Assembly (NCBI GenBank): GCA_022340305.1
Contig: JAJDOF010000076.1
Span: 1-51,710, forward strand
Length of the DNA stretch: 51,710 bases
Direction of reading: 5' to 3'
Source of the DNA: Gammaproteobacteria bacterium
GTDB lineage: Bacteria; Pseudomonadota; Gammaproteobacteria; GCA-001735895
Every line of letters starts with the position of its first letter. Positions within the stretch are counted from its first letter, which is position 1. The translations under genes and the position numbers were made by a program. Shown here piece by piece: positions 8,984 through 18,486 of this stretch. The notes under the pieces were generated by a model that worked only from the letters and a program-made list of their open reading frames with translations, searched no databases and was not told where the DNA came from.

Positions 8984-9598
8984 ATGAATGATCCAGTCAA
9001 TCGCAGGCGTCGGCGCGTGCTGTGCGGTATTGCCGCGTTACCCGTTGCCGGGCTCGCCGCAACCGAGCCGACGCCGTCGGCCAGTGAAGGACCTTTTTAC
9101 CCGCCGGCAGGGATGCGACTGGATGACATCGATAGTGATCTGGTCAAGGTCGCGGACCAGGTCGAGCAGGCCGGTGGCGAAATTGTCACGCTCGCCGGCA
9201 GGGTGCTCGATAGCCGCGCTGAACCGATCGCTGGGGCGCGCATCGAGATCTGGCAATGCGATGTGAACGGGCGCTACCTGCATCATGGCGACCAGGGCGG
9301 GGCGGCGCGTGATGGCGGCTTCCAGGGCTACGGCCACGATATCAGCAAAGCCGATGGGGCTTTCGCGTTTCGCACCATAAAGCCGGTGCCTTATGCCGGC
9401 CGTACGCCACACATACACGTCAAGGTACTGATCGAAAATCGTGAGCGACTGACGACGCAGTTCTATCTGCCGGACCACCCGGGGAATGCGCGGGACTGGT
9501 TGTATCGGCGCATAGCAGCGCATCGTCGCGAACGGGTGACCATGCGCTTCGAGACCACTGCCGGCTGGCCACAGGCTAAACTCGATATCGTGGTTTAA
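8984..9598 (+). CDS. Exported intradiol ring-cleavage dioxygenase-like protein
   Basis: This 204-aa protein starts with a Tat-like signal: five consecutive arginines, then a hydrophobic core VLCGIAALPVAGLAA ending before residue 27. The mature part has the protocatechuate-dioxygenase fold, with SEGPFYPP, VLDSRAEPIAGARIEIWQCD, and TPHIHVKV supplying the H-x-H iron ligands. Candidate tyrosinate ligands lie in NGRYLHH and VPYAGRT. Classical enzymes oxidise catechols with Fe(III). Exported single-gene relatives are common and their substrates are mostly unknown. I chose the ATG at 8984; a much longer reading upstream runs through the divergent gene and has no signal peptide. Confidence 0.85.
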   Translation: MNDPVNRRRRRVLCGIAALPVAGLAATEPTPSASEGPFYPPAGMRLDDIDSDLVKVADQVEQAGGEIVTLAGRVLDSRAEPIAGARIEIWQCDVNGRYLHHGDQGGAARDGGFQGYGHDISKADGAFAFRTIKPVPYAGRTPHIHVKVLIENRERLTTQFYLPDHPGNARDWLYRRIAAHRRERVTMRFETTAGWPQAKLDIVV

Positions 9599-9633
9599 TT
9601 CCCAGCCACTGCGTCATTGAATACCAGGACCAG

Positions 9634-10560
9634 ATGCAACTATCCACCATCACATCGATGATCAAAAACCAGGCACCACTGATACTGGATGGTGGACTCG
9701 GTAGTGAGCTCGATGCCCGTGGATACGATGTCTGCGGGGCGCTGTGGAGTGCAGAGCTGATCAGCACTCATCCGGCAGCAATCCAGCAGGTGCACCGTGC
9801 CTATCTCGATGCGGGCGCGCGCTGTATCATCAGCGCCAGCTACCAGGCCAGTATTCCCGGACTCGAGGCGGCAGGCTACGAGGCGGCAGCGATTCGAGAG
9901 GTATTTTTCGAAACGATCGCAATCGCGCAACGTGCGCGCGATGAGTTTTTAGGTGATAACCCGGATTGCGGATATCGTCCACTGGTTGCGGCCTCCATCG
10001 GACCTTACGGCGCCTACCTCGCCGACGGTTCCGAGTATCGCGGCAACTACGGCGTTGACGACGACACGTTGCGACGCTTTCACGAGCAGCGCTTGCGCTG
10101 GCTTGACGAGTCCGGCGCCGATCTGCTGGCCTGCGAGACGATTCCGGATTTACAGGAGGCGCGTGTACTGGCGCAGTTGCTGGCGTCGGCGACTACCCCG
10201 AGCTGGGTCAGTTTTTGTTGTCGCGATGCGCAGTCTCTGCACGATGGTAATCCACTTAAGGACGCGGTTGTGTTGTTTGAAGATTTGCCCTCGGTGTTTG
10301 CAGTAGGTGTCAATTGTTGCGAGAGTGGCATCGTGGAGGGACTGATTCGCAACCTGCGCACTCATGCACCGCTCAAGTTGATCGTGGTTTACCCTAACTC
10401 CGGTGCGCAGTATGATGCCACGCGCAAGTGCTGGCATGGGCAGGAGACTTCACAGCAGTGGGCGCAACAGGCCGCCGCCTGGCATCGGGCGGGCGCCAGC
10501 ATTATCGGGGGTTGTTGTCGTATCGGTCCCGGGCATATTCGTCAATTAGCAAAGAGATAA
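9634..10560 (+). CDS. mmuM: Homocysteine S-methyltransferase
   Basis: This 308-aa single-domain protein has the Pfam S-methyl_trans signature: LILDGGLGSELDARG at the N-terminus, the zinc ligands in VNCCESG (near residue 228) and IIGGCCRIGP (near 292), and ACETIPDLQEA in the middle. The family transfers a methyl group from S-methylmethionine, S-adenosylmethionine or betaine to homocysteine to make methionine in the cytoplasm. No permease for S-methylmethionine is adjacent, so the donor is unclear. The next gene begins 2 nt after the stop, so the three genes 9634-11940 form one operon. Confidence 0.88.
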   Translation: MQLSTITSMIKNQAPLILDGGLGSELDARGYDVCGALWSAELISTHPAAIQQVHRAYLDAGARCIISASYQASIPGLEAAGYEAAAIREVFFETIAIAQRARDEFLGDNPDCGYRPLVAASIGPYGAYLADGSEYRGNYGVDDDTLRRFHEQRLRWLDESGADLLACETIPDLQEARVLAQLLASATTPSWVSFCCRDAQSLHDGNPLKDAVVLFEDLPSVFAVGVNCCESGIVEGLIRNLRTHAPLKLIVVYPNSGAQYDATRKCWHGQETSQQWAQQAAAWHRAGASIIGGCCRIGPGHIRQLAKR

Positions 10561-10562
10561 AC

Positions 10563-11498
10563 ATGGCACTTCTGATCGATGTCAAACATCCGGACTGGAT
10601 GAAAGATGAGGACCTGCGCGATGAATTGCTGTGCAGGTATCCCGAGGCCGATATTCGCATTGGCGTCGATCCAGGTAATGCCAATGAAATCGATATGCTG
10701 ACGGTGAGCACCTACCTGCCCGGGGAGGCCTTGCGCTATCCGAATCTGAAACTGATACAGAAGACCGGTGCCGGGGTGAATAATATTCTCGCAGACCAGC
10801 AGCTCCCCGCAGCGGTGCAGATCGCGCGCCTGCAAACCAATACCTCGGGCACCGAGATGGCGGAATATGCGCTGGCTTACGTGTTGCAGGAACAACGTCA
10901 CATGCGCCAGTATCACCACCACCAGGCGCGCTCTGAGTGGGTTGCCTACCCACCGCGCAGGAGCGAAGATACCACCGTCGCGGTGCTCGGGCTGGGGCGT
11001 ATAGGCGCACTGGTGGCACAGCGCTTTGTCGATAACGGATTCCAGGTGCTGGGTTGGAGCCGTAGTCGCAAATCGCTGGATCAGGTGAGCTGTTTTGCGG
11101 GGGACGAAGGGCTCGCAAAGTTATTGCCGGTTTCCGATTACGTAGTCTCGGTATTACCGTCCACGCCGGAAACCCTGGGAATGTTCGATCGAAACCTGTT
11201 TCAGCAATTTAACCCGCACTCCCTGTTGATCAACGTCGGGCGCGGTGACCTGGTCAATGAGTCCGACCTGTTGCAGGCTCTCGACGGCGGTGAGCTTGCC
11301 GGCGCAATCCTGGATGTCATGTCGATCGAGCCCTTGCCGGCCGATAGTCCGCTGTGGTTACATCCGCGCGTTCAGCTCACGCCACACATCTCGGGATATC
11401 ACCTCGGCGACGCGGTACTCGATATTGCCGAAAATTACCGGCGTCTGCAAAATGGTGAGCCGCTGTTGCACCTGGTCGATCGTGGCAGGGGTTATTGA
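10563..11498 (+). CDS. D-isomer-specific 2-hydroxyacid dehydrogenase (glyoxylate/hydroxypyruvate reductase type)
   Basis: This 311-aa NAD(P)-dependent oxidoreductase has the Rossmann fingerprint VAVLGLGRIGALVAQ, the catalytic arginine in NVGRGDLVNE, the glutamate in DVMSIEPLP and the histidine in TPHISGYH. GhrA-type reductases of this length reduce glyoxylate or hydroxypyruvate. The start at 10563 is 2 nt after the mmuM stop; the longer reading upstream runs inside mmuM. The thioesterase gene begins 1 nt after the stop. The operon therefore joins methyl transfer, hydroxyacid reduction and a hot-dog thioesterase, with no known common pathway. Confidence 0.87.
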   Translation: MALLIDVKHPDWMKDEDLRDELLCRYPEADIRIGVDPGNANEIDMLTVSTYLPGEALRYPNLKLIQKTGAGVNNILADQQLPAAVQIARLQTNTSGTEMAEYALAYVLQEQRHMRQYHHHQARSEWVAYPPRRSEDTTVAVLGLGRIGALVAQRFVDNGFQVLGWSRSRKSLDQVSCFAGDEGLAKLLPVSDYVVSVLPSTPETLGMFDRNLFQQFNPHSLLINVGRGDLVNESDLLQALDGGELAGAILDVMSIEPLPADSPLWLHPRVQLTPHISGYHLGDAVLDIAENYRRLQNGEPLLHLVDRGRGY

Positions 11499-11499
11499 G

Positions 11500-11940
11500 A
11501 TGTCTGCTGCCGACGAGTTGACTGCCAAAATTCACGCCACCATACCGCTGAGTGCGGCGATGCAGTTTTCCATCGATCACCTGGACCAGGACGATATCCG
11601 GGTGAGTGCACCGTTGCCACCCAATATCAATATTCATGGCACCGGTTTCGCCGGCAGTCTTTATTCGATCGCGGTATTAACCGGCTGGGCGCTGTGTATG
11701 CACATCATCGACGAGTCGGGGATTGACGCCGAGCTTGTGGTTGCGCGCGCGGAAATTGCCTATCGCGCACCGGTCAAGTCGGTTATCGAATGCCGTTGCA
11801 GTGCCAGCCTGGCGCAACGTGAGGTTTTTTTGCGGGAATTTCACGAGCGCGGCAAGGGGCGGATTATGCTCGACATCGCAGTCGGTGATTTGCCGCAGGC
11901 AAGCCTGCACGCAACCTTTGTCGCGCTGGCGCGCAATTAA
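11500..11940 (+). CDS. Hot-dog thioesterase, YiiD C-terminal type
   Basis: This 146-aa protein matches the YiiD_C (putative thioesterase) domain: IPLSAAMQFSI, then PNINIHGTGFAGSLYSIAVL, which forms the hot-dog helix and its catalytic loop, and AEIAYRAPV on a core strand. In E. coli YiiD this domain follows a GNAT domain; here it is free-standing. The family probably hydrolyses acyl-CoA or acyl-ACP. The ATG is 1 nt after the stop of the dehydrogenase gene, so it is the last gene of the mmuM operon. Confidence 0.82.
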   Translation: MSAADELTAKIHATIPLSAAMQFSIDHLDQDDIRVSAPLPPNINIHGTGFAGSLYSIAVLTGWALCMHIIDESGIDAELVVARAEIAYRAPVKSVIECRCSASLAQREVFLREFHERGKGRIMLDIAVGDLPQASLHATFVALARN

Positions 11941-11970
11941 CCAGGTTACCGACTTGTGCTGTGGGAGTGC

Positions 11971-12444
11971 TTACAACCAGCGCCGTGCGCGACGTTGGTA
12001 GGCAAGGTAGGTGTCGCCGAACTTTTGTTGCAGGTAGGTTTCTTCGTGCCGAATGACCAGTTGTTGCAGCAAATAGCCCAGTGGTAGCACGGCAGCGATC
12101 ACCCACCAACTGTTTAGCATCAACCCGCAACCGAGTGTGGCGCAGCAAAAGCTCAGGTATATCGGATTGCGGCTGTAACGGAAGAGGCCTGACTGGATAA
12201 TGAACGTGGTTGGTTGCCAGGGTTCGACATGCGTCTTTGCGCGCAGGAATTGAAGTAGCGCGATTGCTGCCAGGCACATTGCCGCGATCACCACGACCAG
12301 GCCTGTCAGCCACAAAGCGGGGTACTCGTTGATCGGCAGAGGCAGGTAAATGTCGGCCAGGTAAGCGCTGCCGATCAAAGCGAGCGGCAGTAACGGCGGC
12401 GGAAACTTAAGGCCGGGCCCGCGTTTGTCTTCGTGCGACTGCAA
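11971..12444 (-). CDS. Isoprenylcysteine carboxyl methyltransferase-family membrane protein
   Basis: This 157-aa integral membrane protein has four hydrophobic segments and the ICMT/PEMT-like C-terminal motif: TTFIIQSGLFRYSRNPIYLS, followed by EETYLQQKFGDTYLAYQRRARRW. In bacteria such proteins are predicted SAM-dependent methyltransferases acting on lipids or isoprenoid thiols at the membrane, and most are uncharacterised. It lies 6 nt downstream of the RAYT transposase on the same strand, and ends 30 bp from the convergent mmuM operon. Confidence 0.8.
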   Translation of the reverse strand: MQSHEDKRGPGLKFPPPLLPLALIGSAYLADIYLPLPINEYPALWLTGLVVVIAAMCLAAIALLQFLRAKTHVEPWQPTTFIIQSGLFRYSRNPIYLSFCCATLGCGLMLNSWWVIAAVLPLGYLLQQLVIRHEETYLQQKFGDTYLAYQRRARRWL

Positions 12445-12450
12445 GGCCGC

Positions 12451-13137
12451 TTAACTACCCTTCGGTCGCCCCTTGGGGAGTTGTGTCGCGCGCCGACCGC
12501 TCAGTTTCTCAATCTTGCGCGCAAATCGACTATTACCCAGGACCCAGCCTTTCATGGTCGCGTCGGTGATTTCCTGCACCTGCGCCGCGCTGAGCTTCTG
12601 CTTGAACAACTTGCGATAGGCCTTCGCACAATCCCGGGCAGAAGCGCCAAGGCCCGCGTATTGCGGGGCTGCGCTAATCATTTCATCGCTCTTTGCCAGC
12701 GCGTTGTGCGCGTAACTGCTCCAGCGATAATCCTGGGGCTTGTCGACCAGCCGGTTGCGCACCGGGTTGAGCTCGATGTAGCGGCTGACGTCGAGCATAT
12801 AGGCGCTAGCGTCGATCACGGTGGCACGATACCGGCCTTCCCAGAGCGTGCCGCTGCCGCCGTAACATTCGTTGAAGTACTGCACGTAATTGCGACCAAT
12901 CGATTGCACGACTCGCGCTATGCTGTCGGTATTGCTCGGGGTTGCCAACACATGTACGTGATCCGGCATCAGCACGTAGGCGTGTACCATGAGGCGATAA
13001 TTGTATGCGGCGGCATCGAGGCAGTCGTGAAAGTACTGGTAGTCCTGATCCTGGTGAAAAATAGTCTGTCCGTCACGCCCCTGCAAGATTATATGCTGCG
13101 GCTGATTGACGATGGAGTAGCGCGGTAATCTTGCCAT
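12451..13137 (-). CDS. RAYT / IS200-like (Y1) transposase
   Basis: This 228-aa protein has the Y1 transposase fold: ARLPRYSIVNQPQHIILQG at the N-terminus, the HUH motif in MPDHVHVLATP, and the catalytic tyrosine region RNYVQYFNECYGGSGTLWEGR. It carries the C-terminal extension typical of REP-associated tyrosine transposases (RAYTs), which are single-copy domesticated transposases linked to palindromic REP repeats. No flanking inverted repeats or target duplication are visible, consistent with a RAYT and not a whole insertion sequence. Whether it acts on the GC-rich palindromes of this window is untested. Confidence 0.88.
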   Translation of the reverse strand: MARLPRYSIVNQPQHIILQGRDGQTIFHQDQDYQYFHDCLDAAAYNYRLMVHAYVLMPDHVHVLATPSNTDSIARVVQSIGRNYVQYFNECYGGSGTLWEGRYRATVIDASAYMLDVSRYIELNPVRNRLVDKPQDYRWSSYAHNALAKSDEMISAAPQYAGLGASARDCAKAYRKLFKQKLSAAQVQEITDATMKGWVLGNSRFARKIEKLSGRRATQLPKGRPKGS

Positions 13138-13226
13138 AAAAAATATCCGTTAACTGCCGGCACGGCGCGGTGTTTACCCGCGTTTTATCACGTTACCGTG
13201 CCTGTGGCAGATTGTTAGTGTTCTGG

Positions 13227-15227
13227 TTATATGTGGTCTCGCGGTATCGCGACTTCTTCCCAGTTCCGTTCATTGATCAATTCTTCGCCTTCGTAGGCGC
13301 GCACCGTGGCCTTGATGTAAAAGTTTTCCGCATCACAACGCATTTCGCTCTCCGACTCGGTTCGGATCGTCCAGTCACCGCGGCGCATCCAGCAGATATA
13401 ACGACTCAGGGAGCGATGGCTTAGCGGATCGTCGGCGGCGATGGTCCAGCGCTCGTCGTGTCGATAGCGGCTTATCATGCCGTGCCCGGGCACTTCGATT
13501 TCACCAGTGTCATCGATGATGCGGTAATGCGATTCACCAGTCTGGAAGTTACGCTCTACCCAGCGTCGATGCAATCCCCTGGAGATCTGTGGGTAATCGA
13601 CGAGTGGTTTTTCGTCACTGGGGGCTTCCATTTTATCGTAGGCATCGACTCCTCCGCGTACCGGCAAGGTAATCAGCGCGTCCGGACCCAGGCACAGCGT
13701 GGCAACGATGTTTTCCGGCGGGGGCATGACCATCGGCCAGTAGCTGGTTGATATTGCGACGCGCATCTTGTGTCCACGCATGAATCGATAACCGCATTCA
13801 TTCATTTCAATTTCGACCGATACGGGCACGCCCGGGACCATCGGCTGCGGATCTTCATTGCCGTTGCGATGTGCCAGGTTGAGTACGCCCCAGCTGACAC
13901 GTGAGACGTCCCCGTTCGGGTGGATATCGTTCAGGCGTACGGCGATATTGCCGAGTGGCTTGTCGATGGCAATTTTCAGGCGTAGCCGAGGTCGTCCGAG
14001 GATTTCAATGGGTTGATGCAGCTTGCCACTGTCGAAAACCAGTGAGCCGGAATCGTCGCGACGCTGGTCGGCCGGCATTTCGCCATCGGCGCGGATGGTG
14101 AAAAACTCGCCGCAGGCGGTGCCGCAATCCTGCGGCGAGGACAGCGTCTTGAAGCGCGTTCTGCCGGGGATGTCGAGTAACTGCCGACTCGGTGCCAGGT
14201 AGTAGTTGCGTTCCCGAGAATCCCTGGCCGGTAAGCTATCTTCTGCCACCCAGCGTCCCGGTGCGTGTACCTGGCGCAGCAGTGGCTTGGCGTCTTCGAG
14301 GATATAGGCACGGTAAGCAGGTAGATCTTCGACCCCGTTGTCGACTCCCTTGAGCCATTTATCCCACCAGTTAATGGCTTCCTTGATGAAATCCATGCGC
14401 GGCCCGGGCGACGCCAAATGTGGATACTTGTGTATCCAGGGGCCGTTGATGGCCTTGGCCTTGTCGAGATGGGTGGCAGCGGCAGGGGGCGCATTGAGGT
14501 AACCATCCGCCCAGCCGGAGATGACCAGCGCCGGTATTTCGATAGCCGCATAATCTTCGCCGATCGATCCGTGTTTCCAGTAATCGTCCTTGCGCTGGTG
14601 CGCAAGCCAGGCGGTGAGTGGAAACGGTTGGGTATTGAGTCGCTGCAGCCAGGTTTCACGCCAGCCGTCGCCGACCAGTTCGGGATCCGGAGGTCTCGAG
14701 GCATAACACAGCATGGTGCTCGACCAGTAGAAATTCGAATACAGCAGGCAACCGTTTTTGTAGTGAATGTCGTCGTTGTAGCGATCGACCGTGGTGCCGA
14801 TCGAAATGACAGCTTTGAGCGCTGCTGGTCGCAAGGCTGCAATCTGCAAACCGTTGAAGCCACCCCAGGAGATACCCATCATGCCGACATTGCCATCGCA
14901 CCAGGGTTGCGCCGCTATCCATTCGATTACTTCACAGCCATCGGCGAGTTCGCGCGGCGAGTACTCATCATCCCAGTCGCCGTCGGACTCGCCAGTGCCG
15001 GAGATGTCGACGCGAACACCGACATATCCCGCTGCGGCAAAATGCGGATAGGTACTGTCGTCGCGTTGCGCGGTGCCGTCGCGTTTGCGATAGGGCAGGT
15101 ACTCAAGGATCGCAGGCGCCGGTTTCTTGTTAGCGCTATCGGGCAGCCAGATGCGTGCTGCCAGGCGACGTCCATCGGATAAGCTAATCCACTCGTTTTC
15201 GAGAATTTTGAAGCCCTTTTTTTTCAT
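13227..15227 (-). CDS. CocE/NonD-family hydrolase (X-Pro dipeptidyl-peptidase fold)
   Basis: This 666-aa protein shows the three parts of the family. The first is an alpha/beta hydrolase domain with nucleophile in GISWGGFNG (near residue 120). A helical cap follows, with the acid residue near SGWADGYLNA and His in WIHKYPHLASPG. The C-terminal jelly-roll begins near residue 385 and includes RLRLKIAIDKPLGNIAVRLNDI and HKMRVAISTSYWP. Family members hydrolyse esters or amides, cocaine esterase and PepX being the known extremes. There is no signal peptide, so it is probably cytoplasmic. The natural substrate is unknown. It stands alone, about 85 bp downstream of pckA on the same strand. Confidence 0.87.
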   Translation of the reverse strand: MKKKGFKILENEWISLSDGRRLAARIWLPDSANKKPAPAILEYLPYRKRDGTAQRDDSTYPHFAAAGYVGVRVDISGTGESDGDWDDEYSPRELADGCEVIEWIAAQPWCDGNVGMMGISWGGFNGLQIAALRPAALKAVISIGTTVDRYNDDIHYKNGCLLYSNFYWSSTMLCYASRPPDPELVGDGWRETWLQRLNTQPFPLTAWLAHQRKDDYWKHGSIGEDYAAIEIPALVISGWADGYLNAPPAAATHLDKAKAINGPWIHKYPHLASPGPRMDFIKEAINWWDKWLKGVDNGVEDLPAYRAYILEDAKPLLRQVHAPGRWVAEDSLPARDSRERNYYLAPSRQLLDIPGRTRFKTLSSPQDCGTACGEFFTIRADGEMPADQRRDDSGSLVFDSGKLHQPIEILGRPRLRLKIAIDKPLGNIAVRLNDIHPNGDVSRVSWGVLNLAHRNGNEDPQPMVPGVPVSVEIEMNECGYRFMRGHKMRVAISTSYWPMVMPPPENIVATLCLGPDALITLPVRGGVDAYDKMEAPSDEKPLVDYPQISRGLHRRWVERNFQTGESHYRIIDDTGEIEVPGHGMISRYRHDERWTIAADDPLSHRSLSRYICWMRRGDWTIRTESESEMRCDAENFYIKATVRAYEGEELINERNWEEVAIPRDHI

Positions 15228-15312
15228 CTAGCCATACTCGCCGCAATCGGAATGCCATTTTGCCTGTCCGAGCGTGGTTCAGGCAAGTCCCGCAGCGTCG
15301 TAGTTTGCCCGG

Positions 15313-16950
15313 CTAGTCGAGTATAGGGCCTGCAGATACCAGTTGTTTACCACTATCGGTGTCGGTGTATTGGTCAAAGTTATCGATAAACAGGTGAGCA
15401 AGCCGGGTTGCCTTCGATTCCCACTCGCCACGATCTGCGTAACTATTGCGTGGGTCGAGGATCGCGGTATCCACCCCGGGCAGGGCCAGTGGAATAGCGA
15501 AATTGAAAACAGGGAGGGTTGCAACCTCGGCGTTATCGAGCGAACCGTCGAGAATTGCATCGATGATGGCGCGCGTTGCCTTGATGGAAATACGCTTTCC
15601 ACTGCCGTCCCAGCCGGTATTGACCAGGTAGGCCTGGCTACCGCACTGTACCATTTTTTGATTCAGCACCTCGGCGTAGCGCGTCGGGTGTAGCGACAGA
15701 AATGCCTTGCCGAAACAGGCGGAAAAGGTCGGTGTGGGTTCGGTGATGCCGCGTTCGGTGCCGGCGAGCTTGGCGGTAAAGCCGGAGAGAAAATAATACT
15801 CTGCCTGCTCCGGGGTCAGCCGTGAAACCGGTGGCAACACGCCAAATGCATCTGCGCTCAGAAAGATTACGTGGCTGGCGTGACCGGCGCGTGAAACCGG
15901 CTTGACGATGTTATCGATGTGGTAGATCGGGTAAGACACACGGGTATTCTCGGTCTTTGAATTGTCGCTGTAATCGATGACACCATCCGCGTTGACGACG
16001 ACGTTTTCGAGCAGCGCGTCACGACGGATCGCACGATAGATGTCGGGTTCATGCTCGGCACTGAGGTTGATCGTCTTGGCATAGCAGCCGCCCTCGAAGT
16101 TGAAGATGCCGTCATCATCCCAGCCGTGCTCGTCATCGCCGATCAGGCGCCGCTTGGGATCGGTCGACAGCGTCGTTTTGCCGGTTCCCGACAGCCCGAA
16201 GAAAATCGCGACGTCACCATTTTCGCCGACGTTGGCGGAGCAGTGCATCGACGGCATACCCTTCAGCGGCAACAGGTAATTCATCATCGAGAACATGCCT
16301 TTCTTCATTTCGCCTCCATACCAGGTGCCGCCGATGATCTGCATGCCCTCGGTCATATTGAAAGCGACGAAATTTTCCGAGTTCAATCCCATGGCCTGGT
16401 AATCGGGATTGGTGGTTTTGGAGCCGTTGAGGACGACGAAATCCGGAGTGTAATCGACCAGGTCTGCGGCGTCCGGGCGGATAAACATGTTAGTGACAAA
16501 ATGTGCCTGCCAGGCAACCTCGGTGACGAAACGCACCTTGAGGCGACTATCGGGATTGGCGCCACAAAAGGTATCGACGACAAACAGGCGCTTGCCGGAG
16601 AGTTGCTCGGTCACCAGCTGGCGCAACTTGCTCCAGGTTTCGACATCGATCGGGTGATTGTCATTTTCACCCTGGTCCGACCACCAGATGGTGTCGCGGG
16701 TAGTGTCGTCGCGCACCAGGTACTTGTCCTTGGGTGAGCGCCCGGTGAAGACGCCGGTGTCGACCGAAATTGCACCCGATTCGGTCTGGTAACCGACTTC
16801 GAATCCCTGCAAACCAGCAGCGGTTTCCTCCGCAAACAGGGTGTCGAAGCTGGGGTTGTAAATTATCTCGACAGTATTGTCGATGCCGTAGGTGCTGAGA
16901 TCGGGTGCAGTCGTCATTATCGTTTCAACTAGATTAGCGGGAGTGGACAT
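15313..16950 (-). CDS. pckA: Phosphoenolpyruvate carboxykinase (ATP)
   Basis: This enzyme decarboxylates and phosphorylates oxaloacetate to PEP with ATP, the first step of gluconeogenesis, in the cytoplasm. The 545-aa protein is full length. It shows [11 protein letters not shown] (residues 67-77), [15 protein letters not shown] (208-221), the P-loop GLSGTGKTT (252-260) and the metal site following [12 protein letters not shown]. The start is uncertain. An ATG 33 nt downstream (16917, giving MTTAPDL) aligns better with E. coli PckA length, and neither start has a strong ribosome site. The roughly 375 bp upstream are AT-rich and hold the promoter. Confidence 0.95.
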   Translation of the reverse strand: MSTPANLVETIMTTAPDLSTYGIDNTVEIIYNPSFDTLFAEETAAGLQGFEVGYQTESGAISVDTGVFTGRSPKDKYLVRDDTTRDTIWWSDQGENDNHPIDVETWSKLRQLVTEQLSGKRLFVVDTFCGANPDSRLKVRFVTEVAWQAHFVTNMFIRPDAADLVDYTPDFVVLNGSKTTNPDYQAMGLNSENFVAFNMTEGMQIIGGTWYGGEMKKGMFSMMNYLLPLKGMPSMHCSANVGENGDVAIFFGLSGTGKTTLSTDPKRRLIGDDEHGWDDDGIFNFEGGCYAKTINLSAEHEPDIYRAIRRDALLENVVVNADGVIDYSDNSKTENTRVSYPIYHIDNIVKPVSRAGHASHVIFLSADAFGVLPPVSRLTPEQAEYYFLSGFTAKLAGTERGITEPTPTFSACFGKAFLSLHPTRYAEVLNQKMVQCGSQAYLVNTGWDGSGKRISIKATRAIIDAILDGSLDNAEVATLPVFNFAIPLALPGVDTAILDPRNSYADRGEWESKATRLAHLFIDNFDQYTDTDSGKQLVSAGPILD

Positions 16951-17327
16951 AATGGGGCTAGATAGTAAGCGAAGGCGCGATTATATAAGCATACCGAATT
17001 CACAAAAACGATCAGTTAGCTATAACCTTATAAACCAAGTACCTTTTTGTCATCTGGATGTCAAAAAAGCCTGTGACGGTGCGCTTTTCACCAAATAGCC
17101 GAAATTAAACCTGCAAAACGTCAATATCCCGTTATCTTACGCCAGCGATGCGCGCAGTGCCATGACGACGCGATAGAATGGCTCCTATTCGACGAACCAT
17201 GCCGGCAACACGCGGATTACCGCGGGCCCGTCGGCAAGGCGATAATGCTCGCGTGGGGTATCGGTTTGGGAAGGAGATGGTGCTGGCGACCCAGAGCCCG
17301 ACGGATGAGTCGCTTTTTTTCGAGAAA
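16951..17327. other. Intergenic region between pckA and the CDGSH gene
   Basis: The part next to pckA (16951-17130) is AT-rich, with tracts such as TTATATAAG, and is the likely pckA promoter region. I could not fix a single -35/-10 pair. The part nearer the CDGSH gene is GC-rich with no recognisable gene. A 101-aa open frame on the plus strand from 17178 runs antisense through the CDGSH gene and has no family features. Confidence 0.4.
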
Positions 17328-17597
17328 TTAGCCAGCCGGTTTGCCGACCTGATCGTCTTTGATAGCCTTGTGGCTGCCATCGCAGTAGGGCTTGTTGCCG
17401 CTTTGTTTGCACTGGCACAGGTAATAATCCTTGCTTTCGCTGCACTCGAACGCCAGCGGAGTAAACTCGCTGCCGCGGTGTGAACTGTCGCAGAAGGGTT
17501 GATTTTTGCTCTGGCCGCAGGCGCAAAAAAAGTACTTTCGGCCCTTTTCCAGGGCGACTTTGGCGGGTTTGTTGGCGGCGACTACGGGATTTGTCAT
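17328..17597 (-). CDS. Dual CDGSH iron-sulfur protein
   Basis: This 89-aa soluble protein has two CDGSH-type cluster motifs: Cys25, Cys27, Cys36 and His40, then Cys61, Cys63, Cys72 and His76. The first motif reads CDSSH and the second the canonical CDGSH. Each binds a [2Fe-2S] cluster through three Cys and one His, as in mitoNEET. Two-motif bacterial members resemble MiNT/Miner2-type proteins. The function is probably electron or cluster transfer. The start is well supported: GGAG lies 8 nt before the ATG at 17597. Longer readings upstream have no family features. Confidence 0.88.
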   Translation of the reverse strand: MTNPVVAANKPAKVALEKGRKYFFCACGQSKNQPFCDSSHRGSEFTPLAFECSESKDYYLCQCKQSGNKPYCDGSHKAIKDDQVGKPAG

Positions 17598-17723
17598 GGG
17601 TTGATGCTCCAGGTTTGCGGGGGTCGCGATTGTCGCAGAATGTTGTATAAATATCGACGTCAAAGATATCATGTCCGGTTTATCGGGATAAGCGCTGATG
17701 CTTGACCGCCGGTCTCTGCCCAA

Positions 17724-18464
17724 ATGCCTGACACGCTGATCATTCAGTCCCATCGCCATCCTCTGCCGCATGCCTGGTTGCAGGCTTGCCTGGATTCGGT
17801 CGCCGGCTGGGCGCAGGTCAACGGCTATCACTACCGCTACCTCGGCGACGAGATTTTTGCGCTGCTCGACCGCGAGCTGCTCGATAAAACCCGCGCACAA
17901 CCCGTGATTGCCAGCGACCTGGCGCGGCTGATCAGCTTGCAGCAGGGTCTCGCCGAAGGCTACGACTGCGTGGTCTGGTGCGATGCCGATTTCCTGATCT
18001 TTGACCCCGATGGTTTCGTGTTGCCGGAGTGCGAGTATGCGCTCGGGCGCGAAATCTGGGTGCAGCATGACGCGAAGCAGCGCTTGCGTAGCTTCGCCAA
18101 GGTCCACAACGCCCTGCTGATGTTTCGTCGTGGCAATAGCTTTCTCGATTTTTATCGCGCCAGCGCCGAACGCCTGTTACGCCTGAACCAGGGTCGCATG
18201 GCGCCGCAATTCATCGGCCCGAAGTGGTTGACAGCGGTGCACAATATCGCGTTGTGTCCGGTGATGGAAAGCGCGGCCATGTTGAGTCCGTTGGTGATGC
18301 GCGACTGTCTTGCGGGGCAGGGCGAGGCATTGCGTCTGTTCCGCAGCAAGTCACCGGTGGCGCCAGCCGGCGCCAACCTGAGTAGCTCGCTCAGCGAGCG
18401 CGAAGGTCTGTCTGATCTGGAAATGAATTCACTAATCGAAATTCTGCTCCAGCAAGGTATTTGA
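17724..18464 (+). CDS. Glycosyltransferase-like protein (GT-A type DxD motif)
   Basis: This 246-aa protein opens with LIIQSHRHPLP, then WAQVNGYHYRYLGDEIFA. It continues with a segment on residence and rank of the substrate (VIASDLARLISLQQGLAEG) and a VVWCDADFLIFDPD strand near residue 90 that carries a DxD-type metal motif. This resembles sugar-transferring GT-A enzymes of the glycosyltransferase-sugar (DXD) kind and galactosyltransferase-like proteins. No polysaccharide locus surrounds it, so donor and acceptor are unknown. It is divergent from the CDGSH gene. Confidence in the gene is high and in the function moderate. Confidence 0.65.
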   Translation: MPDTLIIQSHRHPLPHAWLQACLDSVAGWAQVNGYHYRYLGDEIFALLDRELLDKTRAQPVIASDLARLISLQQGLAEGYDCVVWCDADFLIFDPDGFVLPECEYALGREIWVQHDAKQRLRSFAKVHNALLMFRRGNSFLDFYRASAERLLRLNQGRMAPQFIGPKWLTAVHNIALCPVMESAAMLSPLVMRDCLAGQGEALRLFRSKSPVAPAGANLSSSLSEREGLSDLEMNSLIEILLQQGI

Positions 18465-18486
18465 ATTCCCTCTCAGTAAACTAAAC

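Noticed and set aside
13138-13226. Search for REP sequences flanking the RAYT gene
   Set aside because: The flanks contain neither the GC-rich palindrome nor a GTAG-type head, so no REP pair could be assigned to this transposase.
15255-15295. Inverted repeat TTGCCTG/CAGGCAA after pckA
   Set aside because: The loop is long and no T-run follows on either strand, so it is not a convincing terminator.
17178-17483. 101-aa plus-strand frame over the CDGSH gene
   Set aside because: It is antisense to a convincing gene with a good ribosome site and shows no domain.
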